Shown here in pieces: positions 4,166-10,506 of a DNA stretch of 10,506 nucleotides. A program made the position numbers and the translations under genes. The first letter of the stretch is position 1. The number at the start of each line of letters is the position of its first letter. The notes beneath the pieces were generated by a model. The model did no database searches. It was not told where the DNA came from and was given only the letters and a program-made list of their open reading frames with translations. The stretch comes from Candidatus Microgenomates bacterium (GTDB taxonomy: Bacteria; Patescibacteriota; Microgenomatia; UBA1406; GWC2-37-13): contig WFWI01000080.1 of assembly GCA_015491205.1 (NCBI GenBank), positions 1 to 10,506 on the forward strand, in the 5' to 3' direction.

Positions 4166-5498
4166 CCTTTTTTTTGAGCAAAAAGATGGTTTCGAAAAAG
4201 GAAGGGAGTTTGAAAACCCCTTTTTTTAACACAGTTATTTCTTCAAAGGAATTGAAAAGATTTTGCCAGAACTTTTTAGGAAAGACTGAAAGGTGGGAAG
4301 GGTCGTGTCCATGGGTAAGAGTTATCCAAAGATTCTCAGTTGTGTAGATTTTGTGCAGGATGTATTTGCTTGAAACTCTAATAGTTTCCTTTACAGCCTT
4401 TTTTATTTTTGATCTTTCAAGATGCTCCAATACATCAAAAGTAAGCACTAGGTCAAAGCTGTTATCCTCAAAAGGGAGTCTTGTTATATCAGCCTTTGAA
4501 AGGAAAGGTTTTACCTCCTCAGGCGCAAGCTCAAGTGCGTGTTTTGAAATTTCTACTCCATAGGCATCAACTCCAAGTTTTCTTAAATACTTTACTAAAA
4601 GCCCAGTTCCACAGCCAACATCAAGACATTTTTTGGGTTTAAGATACAGCTTTATAATAATTGCTCTGTAAATATTTGCCAGGTGTTGGGTAATTTTGTG
4701 AATAAATGGTTTTTTGTGAGCATAAGTATACTCACCTTTTTTCCCCATATAATAGTCTCTATCGTAAAAGCTAGCATCTATTTTAAAAGGCATGATAACT
4801 GTGCCTTTAAAAGCTTCTCCTTCAAGGATCTTGTCTAAGTTTTTGAAGTTATGGCCGTTGGTTACAATAACAGTAAGGCCCAGCTTTTTTGCAAGCTGGG
4901 CCGCTACGGGATCAAAAGGAGCATTGATCCCTGGTTTCCACTCTGTTCCGACAATCTTTTCCATTTCTTCCCATGTGAGTCTTTTTATAGGCTTTGCATC
5001 CTTGTATTTTCGTGGGTCTTTGTCGTACACCCAGTCTGTATTGGTTAAGTTTATGACTAACTTTCCTCCGTAATCCCGAGCCAGGATAACTGCATCATAA
5101 TCAGTTGACCAACCAGGTTTCCAACCCGCGCCAATTACGACTGGTTCTTTGAGCCTAGCTATTTTTTTATCATAATTTTCAATAATCCTGGGGTGGGCGA
5201 TATCTTTGAAAATAGTTCTTAAAAGATGTGCATTGAGCCTGGTAGAGTGAATACCTAACCAATCGAGGTCTTCATCAGTGAGGTCTCCAATGACATCTTT
5301 TCCAGCATCTCTGTAGTGCCTTGCAGTTTTACCACCACCAGCAACTATGAAAAACCTTCGGCCTTTTTTAACGTGTTTGCGAATGAATTCGTTAAACTTG
5401 GAAAGGAATTTTGTGTCTATCCCGCCGTTGGGAACAATTAGGCTTCCTCCAACTGAAATGATGATGGGAGGGTTTTTTAAAAAGCTTAGCTTGGTCAT
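4161..5498 (-). CDS. Fusion of UMP-kinase-like domain and SAM-dependent methyltransferase
   Basis: One uninterrupted frame of 445 residues joins two enzymes. Residues about 10-237 are an amino-acid-kinase fold closest to archaeal-type UMP kinases: IISVGGSLIVP at 13-23, VAGGGKTAR at 52-60, LGIHSTRLNA at 81-90, GWSTDYDAVILA at 129-140, TNTDWVYDKDPRKYKDAK at 152-169 and NAPFDPVAAQLAKK at 192-205. Such enzymes phosphorylate UMP to UDP with ATP. After a linker (about 240-285, with YDRDYYMGKKGEY) comes a class I methyltransferase: SAM motif I LDVGCGTG at 292-299, the acidic end of strand 2 in YGVEIS, and FDLVLTFDVLEHLERS at 348-363. The methyl acceptor is unknown; the YDRDYY...GEY lead-in resembles methyltransferases of glycan or lipid pathways. 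The ATG at 5498 has no ribosome binding site. Each domain is recognised with good confidence; the reason for joining them is not known to me. Confidence 0.88.
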   Translation of the reverse strand: MTKLSFLKNPPIIISVGGSLIVPNGGIDTKFLSKFNEFIRKHVKKGRRFFIVAGGGKTARHYRDAGKDVIGDLTDEDLDWLGIHSTRLNAHLLRTIFKDIAHPRIIENYDKKIARLKEPVVIGAGWKPGWSTDYDAVILARDYGGKLVINLTNTDWVYDKDPRKYKDAKPIKRLTWEEMEKIVGTEWKPGINAPFDPVAAQLAKKLGLTVIVTNGHNFKNLDKILEGEAFKGTVIMPFKIDASFYDRDYYMGKKGEYTYAHKKPFIHKITQHLANIYRAIIIKLYLKPKKCLDVGCGTGLLVKYLRKLGVDAYGVEISKHALELAPEEVKPFLSKADITRLPFEDNSFDLVLTFDVLEHLERSKIKKAVKETIRVSSKYILHKIYTTENLWITLTHGHDPSHLSVFPKKFWQNLFNSFEEITVLKKGVFKLPSFFETIFLLKKKV

Positions 5499-5508
5499 CT
5501 TTATATAT

Positions 5509-5535
5509 AAAAAAAATCCCGACTTTCGTCGGGAT
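5509..5535 (-). terminator. Rho-independent terminator upstream of the kinase-methyltransferase gene
   Basis: On the minus strand ATCCCGAC and GTCGGGAT form a perfect 8-bp stem with a GAAA tetraloop (5535-5516), followed directly by a run of T down to 5509. It lies only 10 bases before the kinase-methyltransferase ATG, so it either ends the short transcript begun at the promoter at 5625-5598 or controls readthrough into the gene. Confidence 0.85.
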
Positions 5536-5592
5536 TAAAAATTTAACACTTCTTTGCAAAAATAAAGATGTTACACCTTGTCATTTTTGTGT
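5509..5592 (-). ncRNA. Putative small RNA or attenuator leader
   Basis: A consensus promoter (start near 5592-5590) and a strong terminator (5535-5509) bound a transcript of about 80 nt. It contains a 13-codon frame (5584-5543, MTRCNIFIFAKKC) whose stop is just before the terminator stem, and a weaker upstream hairpin pairing AACAT/CTTT with AAAG/GTGTT. The arrangement of mini-ORF then terminator ahead of a nucleotide-kinase-like gene resembles transcription attenuation, but an independent small RNA explains it equally well. No known RNA family is recognised. Confidence 0.4.
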
Positions 5593-5597
5593 CAAAA

Positions 5598-5625
5598 ATT
5601 ATACACAAAACCAAAGTTTAGTCAA
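5598..5625 (-). promoter_or_regulatory. Strong sigma70-type promoter
   Basis: The minus strand reads TTGACT (5625-5620), a 16-nt spacer, and TATAAT (5603-5598). This is the best promoter in the window apart from that of vapBC. The first gene downstream is the kinase-methyltransferase fusion, about 93 bases past the start point, with a terminator in between. Confidence 0.75.
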
Positions 5626-5675
5626 GTTTTACCTGAAAGGTAATAGTTTGAAATTAGACGGAGCTAGAGATAGAA

Positions 5676-5784
5676 ACGTAAAGCTAAAGGCGAAAAGCGA
5701 AAACTAGGAAAATTGATAAGTGGTCATTGAGAATTGAAAATTCTATACAGATTTTCACTTTACGCTTTGCGCTTTTAGCTTTCT
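5676..5784. repeat. Cluster of three heptanucleotide arrays
   Basis: Three period-7 arrays lie in the 318-base gap between the DUF2298 and kinase-methyltransferase genes. The first (5676-5703) is ACGTAAA, GCTAAAG, GCGAAAA, GCGAAAA. The second (5712-5739) is ATTGATA, AGTGGTC, ATTGAGA, ATTGAAA, sharing 21 exact bases with the array at the Nudix 3' end. The third (5757-5784) is ACTTTAC, GCTTTGC, GCTTTTA, GCTTTCT, an inverted relative of the first, so the outer two could pair into an imperfect hairpin. No gene is seen here apart from the mini-ORF at 5543-5584. Confidence 0.8.
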
Positions 5785-5816
5785 TATTCCTTAATCTTAA
5801 ATCATCAATCGTTTCT

Positions 5817-8030
5817 CTAGTTGGTTCTTATCTCATAAATCCTTGCCTTTTTATTAGAGGATTCAAAGATTTTTCTTCCAATCTTGTTAAATTTCTCCTC
5901 GGAGAGGTTCTTGTACTTTTGTCTTTCCAAATCTGAAACTATCACATATTTAACCTGGTACTTCTTAAGAAGCCGGAGGGCAGTTTGTGGATCAGTTGTT
6001 TCATAAATTGTGATTATATCCGGTATGCGCGAGGTTACATATTGAGGGGAGCCGCGCCAGAGCCATTCATGTACTAGCCAGCCAGCTACAGTTGGAAGGC
6101 CAGTGTAGACAGAGATCCTCTCATAATCAGTATAAGAATCTCCTTGAGCTTCCAGGATTGTGGGTTGGCCTTTTACGTTTTTGTTTAAAAAATCTATTAC
6201 TTCTTTATCTTCTGGATAGTATGAGTAAAGCCAAAGGGAGCCGTCAAGCTGTGGCTTTTTTCCTAAGTTTCCATAATAGGAGGGAATTGAGAAGAAAGGG
6301 TAAATAAAAACAAGAAAGGAAAAGAAAGCGAAAATAACCTTCAATCCTAGTTTTATTTTGTTTTTAGGCACATATTCTTTGAACAAAAGCAAGAATGTGC
6401 CTGATAAAAGGGATGAAATAATAAAGGACTGATAGCCTAGTTTAAACATTGTATTTGCACGGAAATGAGCAGGGTAGATGTCTTTTACATAGAAGAACTC
6501 TGGGATGATGATTAGAAAGATTGCGTAAAGTAAACCTAAAGAGAGAATGTTAAAAATAGGTTGGCTGGTGAACTTTTTTGGTAAAAACTTGAGAGAGATA
6601 AGGTAAAGAAGAAACAGAAGCCAAAAATAGCCCCAGAGAGTAAACAGCATCCAAAAGGGTGATTTTTGACAGTTTCCCTTTTCAAAAAGAAAAGGGCCAA
6701 GCTTTTCAAGGCTTGTAAAGTAGGAGCCACAGTTGACTCCAATGCCACTTACAAAAGGCTTAAAATGTGAAGCGAAAGGAAAACTAAAAATAAAAAAGCC
6801 ACTTGTTAAAAGAAGTAAGAATATAATTTTATCTTTTATTTTGAGTTTTCGTGTGAAGAATAAGAGAAACAGAATGAATAGAAAATAGATTGGGCCATCA
6901 AAGGCATTTGTCATATAAAGCACAGCAGTTAGGAAGCCCAAGGCCAGGGGGGGTAGTATCTTATACTTTGCTAGAAGCTTGGTATTTACAAAAACTAGTA
7001 GGATTAAAGCTAAGGTTAATAGTACATAAGGAATGTTTAAAAGGTGTCCATGCAGATCAGCCACCACATAGGAGTAGGAAGGGAACTCGTGTATTGTAAA
7101 GGGTATAAACCTTGTAGCATTAGGATACCAATAATTTGAGTTTTTTATTATGTAAGCTATTGTTGAAAAAGGGTTAAAGGAAAAATTTTTGGCTATTTGA
7201 AAGATTTCGTTTAAAGAGTAAGCGACGTCTTTGTTCCAGAAAGGCAAAGGGGATTCAGCATTATATCCTTTGGTGAAAATATAAATAGTATGTAAGTTTC
7301 CACCTAAGTTTAAAAGGAGAGTAGAAAACAAGCCCAAGATAATTAGAGTCTTTGGACTGACTTTTTTGTTTAAAGCTTTAGCAGTAATATAGACTATGTT
7401 TGAACTTAAAGAAAATCCAAGGCTTATTCCAAGAGCAAAAAGAGTGGAGAGCATTAGGTTATATCCTATAGAAGGCAATATTCCTGAGAGCTTAATAAGA
7501 AGTGCTGAGGTTAGATGACCAAAATAGTAGTAGTTTATGAAGTAGCCATTTGGGGATATTGGGTCTGATGAAAGCCATATATCAAGTGGAGGAAAGTATT
7601 TAGAGCGTAGGATGCTGTTTATAAACCCAAAGTCCATGAACTTTTCTAAGCTTCTAATTGAAGGTTCTTGTCCCCTAATTGCTGTCCAAATTATAAATGA
7701 GGAAAAAAATAGAAACTCTTCAAGCAGGAAGATGTATATATCTTTTTTTGAAAGTCTAAATCTATGTTTTTCTTTTCTATAAATGAAATAATTTATCGCA
7801 ATAAATGCGCTTAATAAAATAAAAATATTTGTGCGCGAGAAGCTTAAAACTTTAAAGAAACCTGTTACATAGGCTGAGTAAGATAGTATAATAATACCTA
7901 TAACTTTTGATAAAGCATAGCCTTTATCCCAAAAAAAATTGCTGAAAATTTTTAGAGTTAAGGGAAGAAAAGTTATACCAATAATAAGAATAAAAAAGTA
8001 CCATTTTAGAGCAAAGGCTAGCCATTCCAT
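5817..8030 (-). CDS. DUF2298 (YYY-type) polytopic membrane protein
   Basis: A 737-residue integral membrane protein with a dozen or more hydrophobic segments from residue 8 to about 580 and a C-terminal soluble domain of about 150 residues. It carries the DUF2298/Chlor_Arch_YYY signatures: EKFMDFGFINSILRS at 129-143, PPLDIWLS, NYYYFGHLTSAL at 166-177, and HEFPSYSYVVADLHGHLLNIP at 314-334. The family is uncharacterised; its topology and membrane-proximal acidic and His residues resemble GT-C glycosyltransferases, so a role in cell-surface glycan assembly is a fair guess only. The soluble tail (EDKEVIDFLNKN, TILEAQGDSYTDYERISVYTGLPTV) probably faces outward. The ATG at 8030 begins with a membrane helix and has a TATAAT eight bases upstream but no ribosome binding site. 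It is divergent from valS. Confidence 0.88.
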   Translation of the reverse strand: MEWLAFALKWYFFILIIGITFLPLTLKIFSNFFWDKGYALSKVIGIIILSYSAYVTGFFKVLSFSRTNIFILLSAFIAINYFIYRKEKHRFRLSKKDIYIFLLEEFLFFSSFIIWTAIRGQEPSIRSLEKFMDFGFINSILRSKYFPPLDIWLSSDPISPNGYFINYYYFGHLTSALLIKLSGILPSIGYNLMLSTLFALGISLGFSLSSNIVYITAKALNKKVSPKTLIILGLFSTLLLNLGGNLHTIYIFTKGYNAESPLPFWNKDVAYSLNEIFQIAKNFSFNPFSTIAYIIKNSNYWYPNATRFIPFTIHEFPSYSYVVADLHGHLLNIPYVLLTLALILLVFVNTKLLAKYKILPPLALGFLTAVLYMTNAFDGPIYFLFILFLLFFTRKLKIKDKIIFLLLLTSGFFIFSFPFASHFKPFVSGIGVNCGSYFTSLEKLGPFLFEKGNCQKSPFWMLFTLWGYFWLLFLLYLISLKFLPKKFTSQPIFNILSLGLLYAIFLIIIPEFFYVKDIYPAHFRANTMFKLGYQSFIISSLLSGTFLLLFKEYVPKNKIKLGLKVIFAFFSFLVFIYPFFSIPSYYGNLGKKPQLDGSLWLYSYYPEDKEVIDFLNKNVKGQPTILEAQGDSYTDYERISVYTGLPTVAGWLVHEWLWRGSPQYVTSRIPDIITIYETTDPQTALRLLKKYQVKYVIVSDLERQKYKNLSEEKFNKIGRKIFESSNKKARIYEIRTN

Positions 8031-8037
8031 AAGTTTT

Positions 8038-8044
8038 TATTATA
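8038..8044. promoter_or_regulatory. Shared bidirectional -10 for valS and the DUF2298 gene
   Basis: The two divergent ATGs are 18 bases apart. The seven bases TATTATA serve both directions: TATTAT (8038-8043) on the plus strand, five bases before the valS ATG, and TATAAT (8044-8039) on the minus strand, eight bases before the DUF2298 ATG. A possible minus-strand -35, TTTGAA (8066-8061, 16-nt spacer), lies inside the first valS codons. Both messages would be leaderless or nearly so, and the two polymerases could not occupy the site together. Confidence 0.6.
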
Positions 8045-8048
8045 CAAA

Positions 8049-10247
8049 ATGGATAAAAGGTTCAAACCAAAGGAGTGGGAGGAAAAGCTTTATAAATCAT
8101 GGGAAGCTGAAGGCCTTTTTACTGCTAAGGTTGATAAAAAAAAGAAGCCTTTCGTGATCATTCTTCCTCCTCCCAATGCCAACGGAAACCTTCACATGGG
8201 TCATGCGATGATGGTTTATCAGGATATTATGGTGCGCTACAACAAGCTTTTGGGAAAGGAGGTTTTGTATCTTCCTGGTGCAGATCATGCTGGTTTTGAA
8301 ACCTGGTATGTTTTTGAAAAAGAGCTTCAAAAGCAGGGCAAATCCCGCTTTGATTTTAAAAGAGAGGAGCTTTACAAAATGGTTTGGGAGTTTACTATGA
8401 AATATCGCGGAAGAATGGAGGATCAGTTGAGGCGCCTGGGCTTTGCTTTGGACTGGGAGAAGAAAAAATTTACTTTGGATGAGGATATTGTCTGGATTGT
8501 CTATCTAACTTTTAAAAAGCTCTTTGATGAGGGATTGGTTTATCGCGCTAAAAGACTTATAAACTATTGTGTCCGGTGTAAAACAAGCTTTTCTGATCTT
8601 GAAGTGTCCTATGAAGAAGAGGAAGGAAGACTTTGGTATATAAAATATCCTTTGAAAGGAGAAGAAGGTTTTATTACTGTGGCAACAACCCGTCCTGAAA
8701 CAATGCTTGGAGATACAGCCGTTGCTGTCAACCCAAAAGATAAAAGGTATAAAAATTTAATTGGTAAAAAAGTCATTTTGCCTTTGGTGGGCAGGGAAAT
8801 ACCAATAATCGCAGATGAAGCAGTTGATCCTGAGTTTGGCACAGGTGCTGTAAAGGTCACCCCTGCCCATGATGAAACAGATTGGCAAATAGCTCAAAGA
8901 CATAATCTTCCTATGGTTCAGGTTATAGGGTTTGATGGAAGGATGACAAAAGAAGCGGGTAAATTTGCAGGATTGAGAGTAAAGGAAGTAAGGGAAAAGG
9001 TTTTAGAAAAGCTTAAAAGCCAAGGCTTTTTAGAAAAAGTTAAAAAACATGTTCATAGGGTTGGAAAATGTTATAAGTGTAAAACTCCCATTGAACCCCT
9101 TCCCAGGGAGCAATGGTTTATCAAAATAAGGCCTTTGGCAGAGAAAGCAAAAGAGCTTGTAAAAAAAGGAAAGATAAAGATTATTCCTAAAAAGTTTGAA
9201 AAAATTTTGCTTGACTGGCTTGATAGATTTTATGACTGGAATATTTCAAGACAGATAATTTGGGGAATAAGGATACCGGCTTATAAATGTCAAATGTCAA
9301 ATGTCAAATGTCAAAACTGTGAGCGAAAAGCGAAAAGTGAAAAAGTAAAAGGTGATGGGTGGTTTGTGAGTTTGGAAAGGCCTGAGAAATGTCCCATTTG
9401 TGGAGAATGTGAGCCAAAGCAAGATGAAGATACATTTGATACCTGGTTTTCCTCAGGCCAGTGGCCTTATGCAACTTTGATGAGCTTGGCTGCAAAGGGA
9501 GAAAAATTAAAATCTTTGGAAGATTATCAGAAGATTGAATTTTTTAAATACTTTTATCCCACAAGCGTGATGGAAACAGGCTATGATATTCTTCCCTGGT
9601 GGGTGGCAAGGATGATAATGCTTGGTAATTTTGCTACAGGCAAGGAACCTTTTAAAGTTGTCTTCCTCCATGGATTGGTGCGCGACAAGCATGGCCAAAA
9701 AATGAGCAAGAGCAAGGGAAACGTTGTGAACCCCTTGGATTTGATTGAAAAGTATGGAGCAGATGCTCTTCGCGCCTCCCTTGTTTACAACACAACTGTA
9801 GGAAGTGATGTTAACTTTTCCGAGGAAAGAATAATTGGAATGAGAAATTTTGCCAACAAAATTTGGAACATGGGAAGGTTTTTGTACTTGGCAAGAGAAA
9901 AAGCATCGGAGAACAAAGGGTTGTTGGAAAAAGAAGCTGAGGAGCTGGAAAAAGAATTTGCTGAGGTTAAAGGAAAGTATTTTAAATATATGAACTCCTA
10001 TCAATTTCCTTATGCGCTAGAGCTTTTGCACGAGTTTTCCTGGCACAGGTTTGCGGATTATTATATAGAAAAGTTTAAGGAGGCTTTGTGGCAAGGAGAT
10101 AAAGGAGCTTTTGAGGCTTTACAGAAAGTGTATTTTGAGATTTTAAAAATGCTCCATCCCTTTATGCCCTTTGTCACAGAGGCAATATGGAGGGTGTTTA
10201 AAGGAGAAGAGAGAAGCATTTTAGAAGTTAGTTTACTTAGTTTATAA
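8049..10247 (+). CDS. valS: Valyl-tRNA synthetase
   Basis: ValS attaches valine to tRNA-Val and hydrolyses mischarged Thr-tRNA-Val. The 732 residues show the class I signature PNANGNLHMGH (HMGH at 49-52), the CP1 editing domain with TTRPET at 213-218 and AHDETD at 273-278, RQIIWGIRIPAY before the second half of the active site, DTFDTWFSSGQWPY near 461-474, and KMSKS at 551-555, followed by a helical anticodon-binding domain. E. coli ValS has 951 residues; here the C-terminal coiled-coil arm is missing and the protein ends just after FMPFVTEAIW. Cys pairs CVRC, CYKC, CQNC (421-424) and CPIC (448-451) suggest zinc knuckles. Residues 413-434 are encoded by heptanucleotide repeats. The Val and not Ile/Leu assignment rests on overall pattern and on the editing-site motifs. 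Confidence 0.95.
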   Translation: MDKRFKPKEWEEKLYKSWEAEGLFTAKVDKKKKPFVIILPPPNANGNLHMGHAMMVYQDIMVRYNKLLGKEVLYLPGADHAGFETWYVFEKELQKQGKSRFDFKREELYKMVWEFTMKYRGRMEDQLRRLGFALDWEKKKFTLDEDIVWIVYLTFKKLFDEGLVYRAKRLINYCVRCKTSFSDLEVSYEEEEGRLWYIKYPLKGEEGFITVATTRPETMLGDTAVAVNPKDKRYKNLIGKKVILPLVGREIPIIADEAVDPEFGTGAVKVTPAHDETDWQIAQRHNLPMVQVIGFDGRMTKEAGKFAGLRVKEVREKVLEKLKSQGFLEKVKKHVHRVGKCYKCKTPIEPLPREQWFIKIRPLAEKAKELVKKGKIKIIPKKFEKILLDWLDRFYDWNISRQIIWGIRIPAYKCQMSNVKCQNCERKAKSEKVKGDGWFVSLERPEKCPICGECEPKQDEDTFDTWFSSGQWPYATLMSLAAKGEKLKSLEDYQKIEFFKYFYPTSVMETGYDILPWWVARMIMLGNFATGKEPFKVVFLHGLVRDKHGQKMSKSKGNVVNPLDLIEKYGADALRASLVYNTTVGSDVNFSEERIIGMRNFANKIWNMGRFLYLAREKASENKGLLEKEAEELEKEFAEVKGKYFKYMNSYQFPYALELLHEFSWHRFADYYIEKFKEALWQGDKGAFEALQKVYFEILKMLHPFMPFVTEAIWRVFKGEERSILEVSLLSL
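9285..9350 (+). repeat. In-frame heptanucleotide repeats inside valS
   Basis: Four exact copies of AAATGTC (9285-9312) are followed by a 10-base joint and GCGAAAA, GCGAAAA, GTGAAAA, AGTAAAA (9323-9350). The second array belongs to the same family as the intergenic arrays at 1973 and 5676. The whole 66-nt block equals 22 codons and keeps the valS frame. It encodes KCQMSNVKCQNC and a Lys-rich stretch, between two segments that are conserved in the synthetase. Confidence 0.9.
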
Positions 10248-10251
10248 TTTT

Positions 10252-10407
10252 ATGGAAGATATTAAAATCCGCGGAAAAGTATATTCCGATTTGTTTACGA
10301 ATCTGTCTGCTGGTTGGTTTGCAAGTATGTTTTTGGTTCTCAAAAATCCAGTTTTGTTGAGAGCTAGTTTTTTTGGCTTCTATAATATCTTTACAGTTGG
10401 CAATTAA
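10252..10407 (+). CDS. Small hypothetical protein, possibly membrane-associated
   Basis: A 51-residue frame begins four bases after the valS stop and ends at TAA 10405-10407. The sequence has a charged start (MEDIKIRGKVYSD) and then hydrophobic stretches (AGWFASMFLVL, and LLRASFFGFYNIFTV), consistent with one or two short membrane segments. The tight spacing to valS suggests coupled expression. A TATAAT at 10243-10248 is too close to the ATG (three bases) to serve it as a normal -10. I do not recognise the family; the call as a real gene rests on position and composition. Confidence 0.5.
   Translation: MEDIKIRGKVYSDLFTNLSAGWFASMFLVLKNPVLLRASFFGFYNIFTVGN
10357..10386 (+). promoter_or_regulatory. 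Possible promoter of the last frame
   Basis: TTGAGA (10357-10362), an 18-nt spacer and TATAAT (10381-10386) lie within the small frame downstream of valS. The start near 10393 would give a leader of about 36 nt for the frame at 10429, which carries an SD-like AAGGA at 10411-10415, 13 bases from the ATG; that spacing is longer than usual. Confidence 0.4.
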
Positions 10408-10428
10408 ATTAAGGAAATTTTCTGAAAA

Positions 10429-10506
10429 ATGATCTCGTTAAACGAAATTTACAACACAATTGCTTTGGCCCAAATAGCTTTTGCTTTAATGGTGATTGCA
10501 TTTATA
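10429..10506 (+). CDS. N-terminus of a hypothetical membrane protein (cut by window edge)
   Basis: From the ATG at 10429 the frame stays open for 26 codons to the window end. It reads MISLNEIYNTIALAQIAFAL followed by MVIAFI, a short polar start leading into a probable transmembrane helix. It is one of the few starts in the window with any purine-rich sequence upstream (AAGGA at 10411). The product cannot be identified from this fragment. Confidence 0.45.
   Translation, partial: MISLNEIYNTIALAQIAFALMVIAFI

Noticed and set aside
4600..4800. Kinase-methyltransferase fusion as two genes merged by a sequencing error
   Set aside because: The frame is open through a linker of plausible composition with no sign of a start, stop or shift at the join; still listed as a test in the findings.
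9507..10004. Minus-strand open frame of 165 codons opposite valS
   Set aside because: It lies wholly antisense to conserved ValS sequence including KMSKS, and the translation has no recognisable domain.
10243..10248. TATAAT as promoter of the small frame after valS
   Set aside because: It ends only three bases before the ATG, so transcription would start inside the frame, and it overlaps the valS stop codon.

Overview
The window is AT-rich, densely packed bacterial DNA. The small, stripped-down proteins (RsmI without its C-terminal domain, a 732-residue ValS without the usual C-terminal coiled coil), the DUF2298/YYY-type membrane protein, the archaeal-type UMP-kinase-like domain and the near absence of Shine-Dalgarno sequences together suggest a Candidate Phyla Radiation (Patescibacteria) genome, probably of the Microgenomates kind. 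That is inference from gene content. TGA is used as a normal stop (vapB, Nudix gene, ruvC), which argues against the TGA=Gly lineages.

Layout. 1-178: two copies of an 88-bp tandem repeat, each with a hairpin. 194-266 (-): tRNA-Ile with a UAU anticodon. 308-1000 (+): rsmI. 992-1596 (-): a VapBC toxin-antitoxin pair with a consensus promoter and palindromic operator. 1661-1747: an 87-nt element with 11-bp terminal inverted repeats and internal hairpins. 1800-1871 (+): tRNA-Gly(CCC), followed by a duplicated 3' part of the same tRNA interrupted by a hairpin. 2006-2087: a long imperfect inverted repeat. 2087-2560 (-): Nudix hydrolase. 2595-3098 (+): ruvC, overlapping the 3' end of recF (3057-4121, -). 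4161-5498 (-): a one-frame fusion of an amino-acid-kinase/UMP-kinase-like domain to a SAM methyltransferase, preceded by a strong promoter, a 13-codon mini-ORF and a Rho-independent terminator. 5817-8030 (-): a 737-residue DUF2298-type membrane protein, divergent by only 18 nt from valS (8049-10247, +). Two small frames follow valS, the last cut by the window edge.

The genes form no single pathway. Translation (two tRNAs, RsmI, ValS), recombination/repair (RuvC, RecF), nucleotide metabolism (Nudix, kinase domain) and envelope-related functions (DUF2298) are interleaved in short transcription units. Many starts have a -10-like hexamer 5-10 nt upstream of the ATG and no ribosome binding site, suggesting leaderless transcripts.

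The most unusual pattern is a family of tandem repeats with a 7-bp period, of several sequences, in at least six places: between genes, at the 3' end of the Nudix gene, and in frame inside valS where it adds cysteines next to a probable zinc-binding knuckle. The window holds no CRISPR array, no insertion sequence with a transposase, and no complete new defence system that I can recognise.
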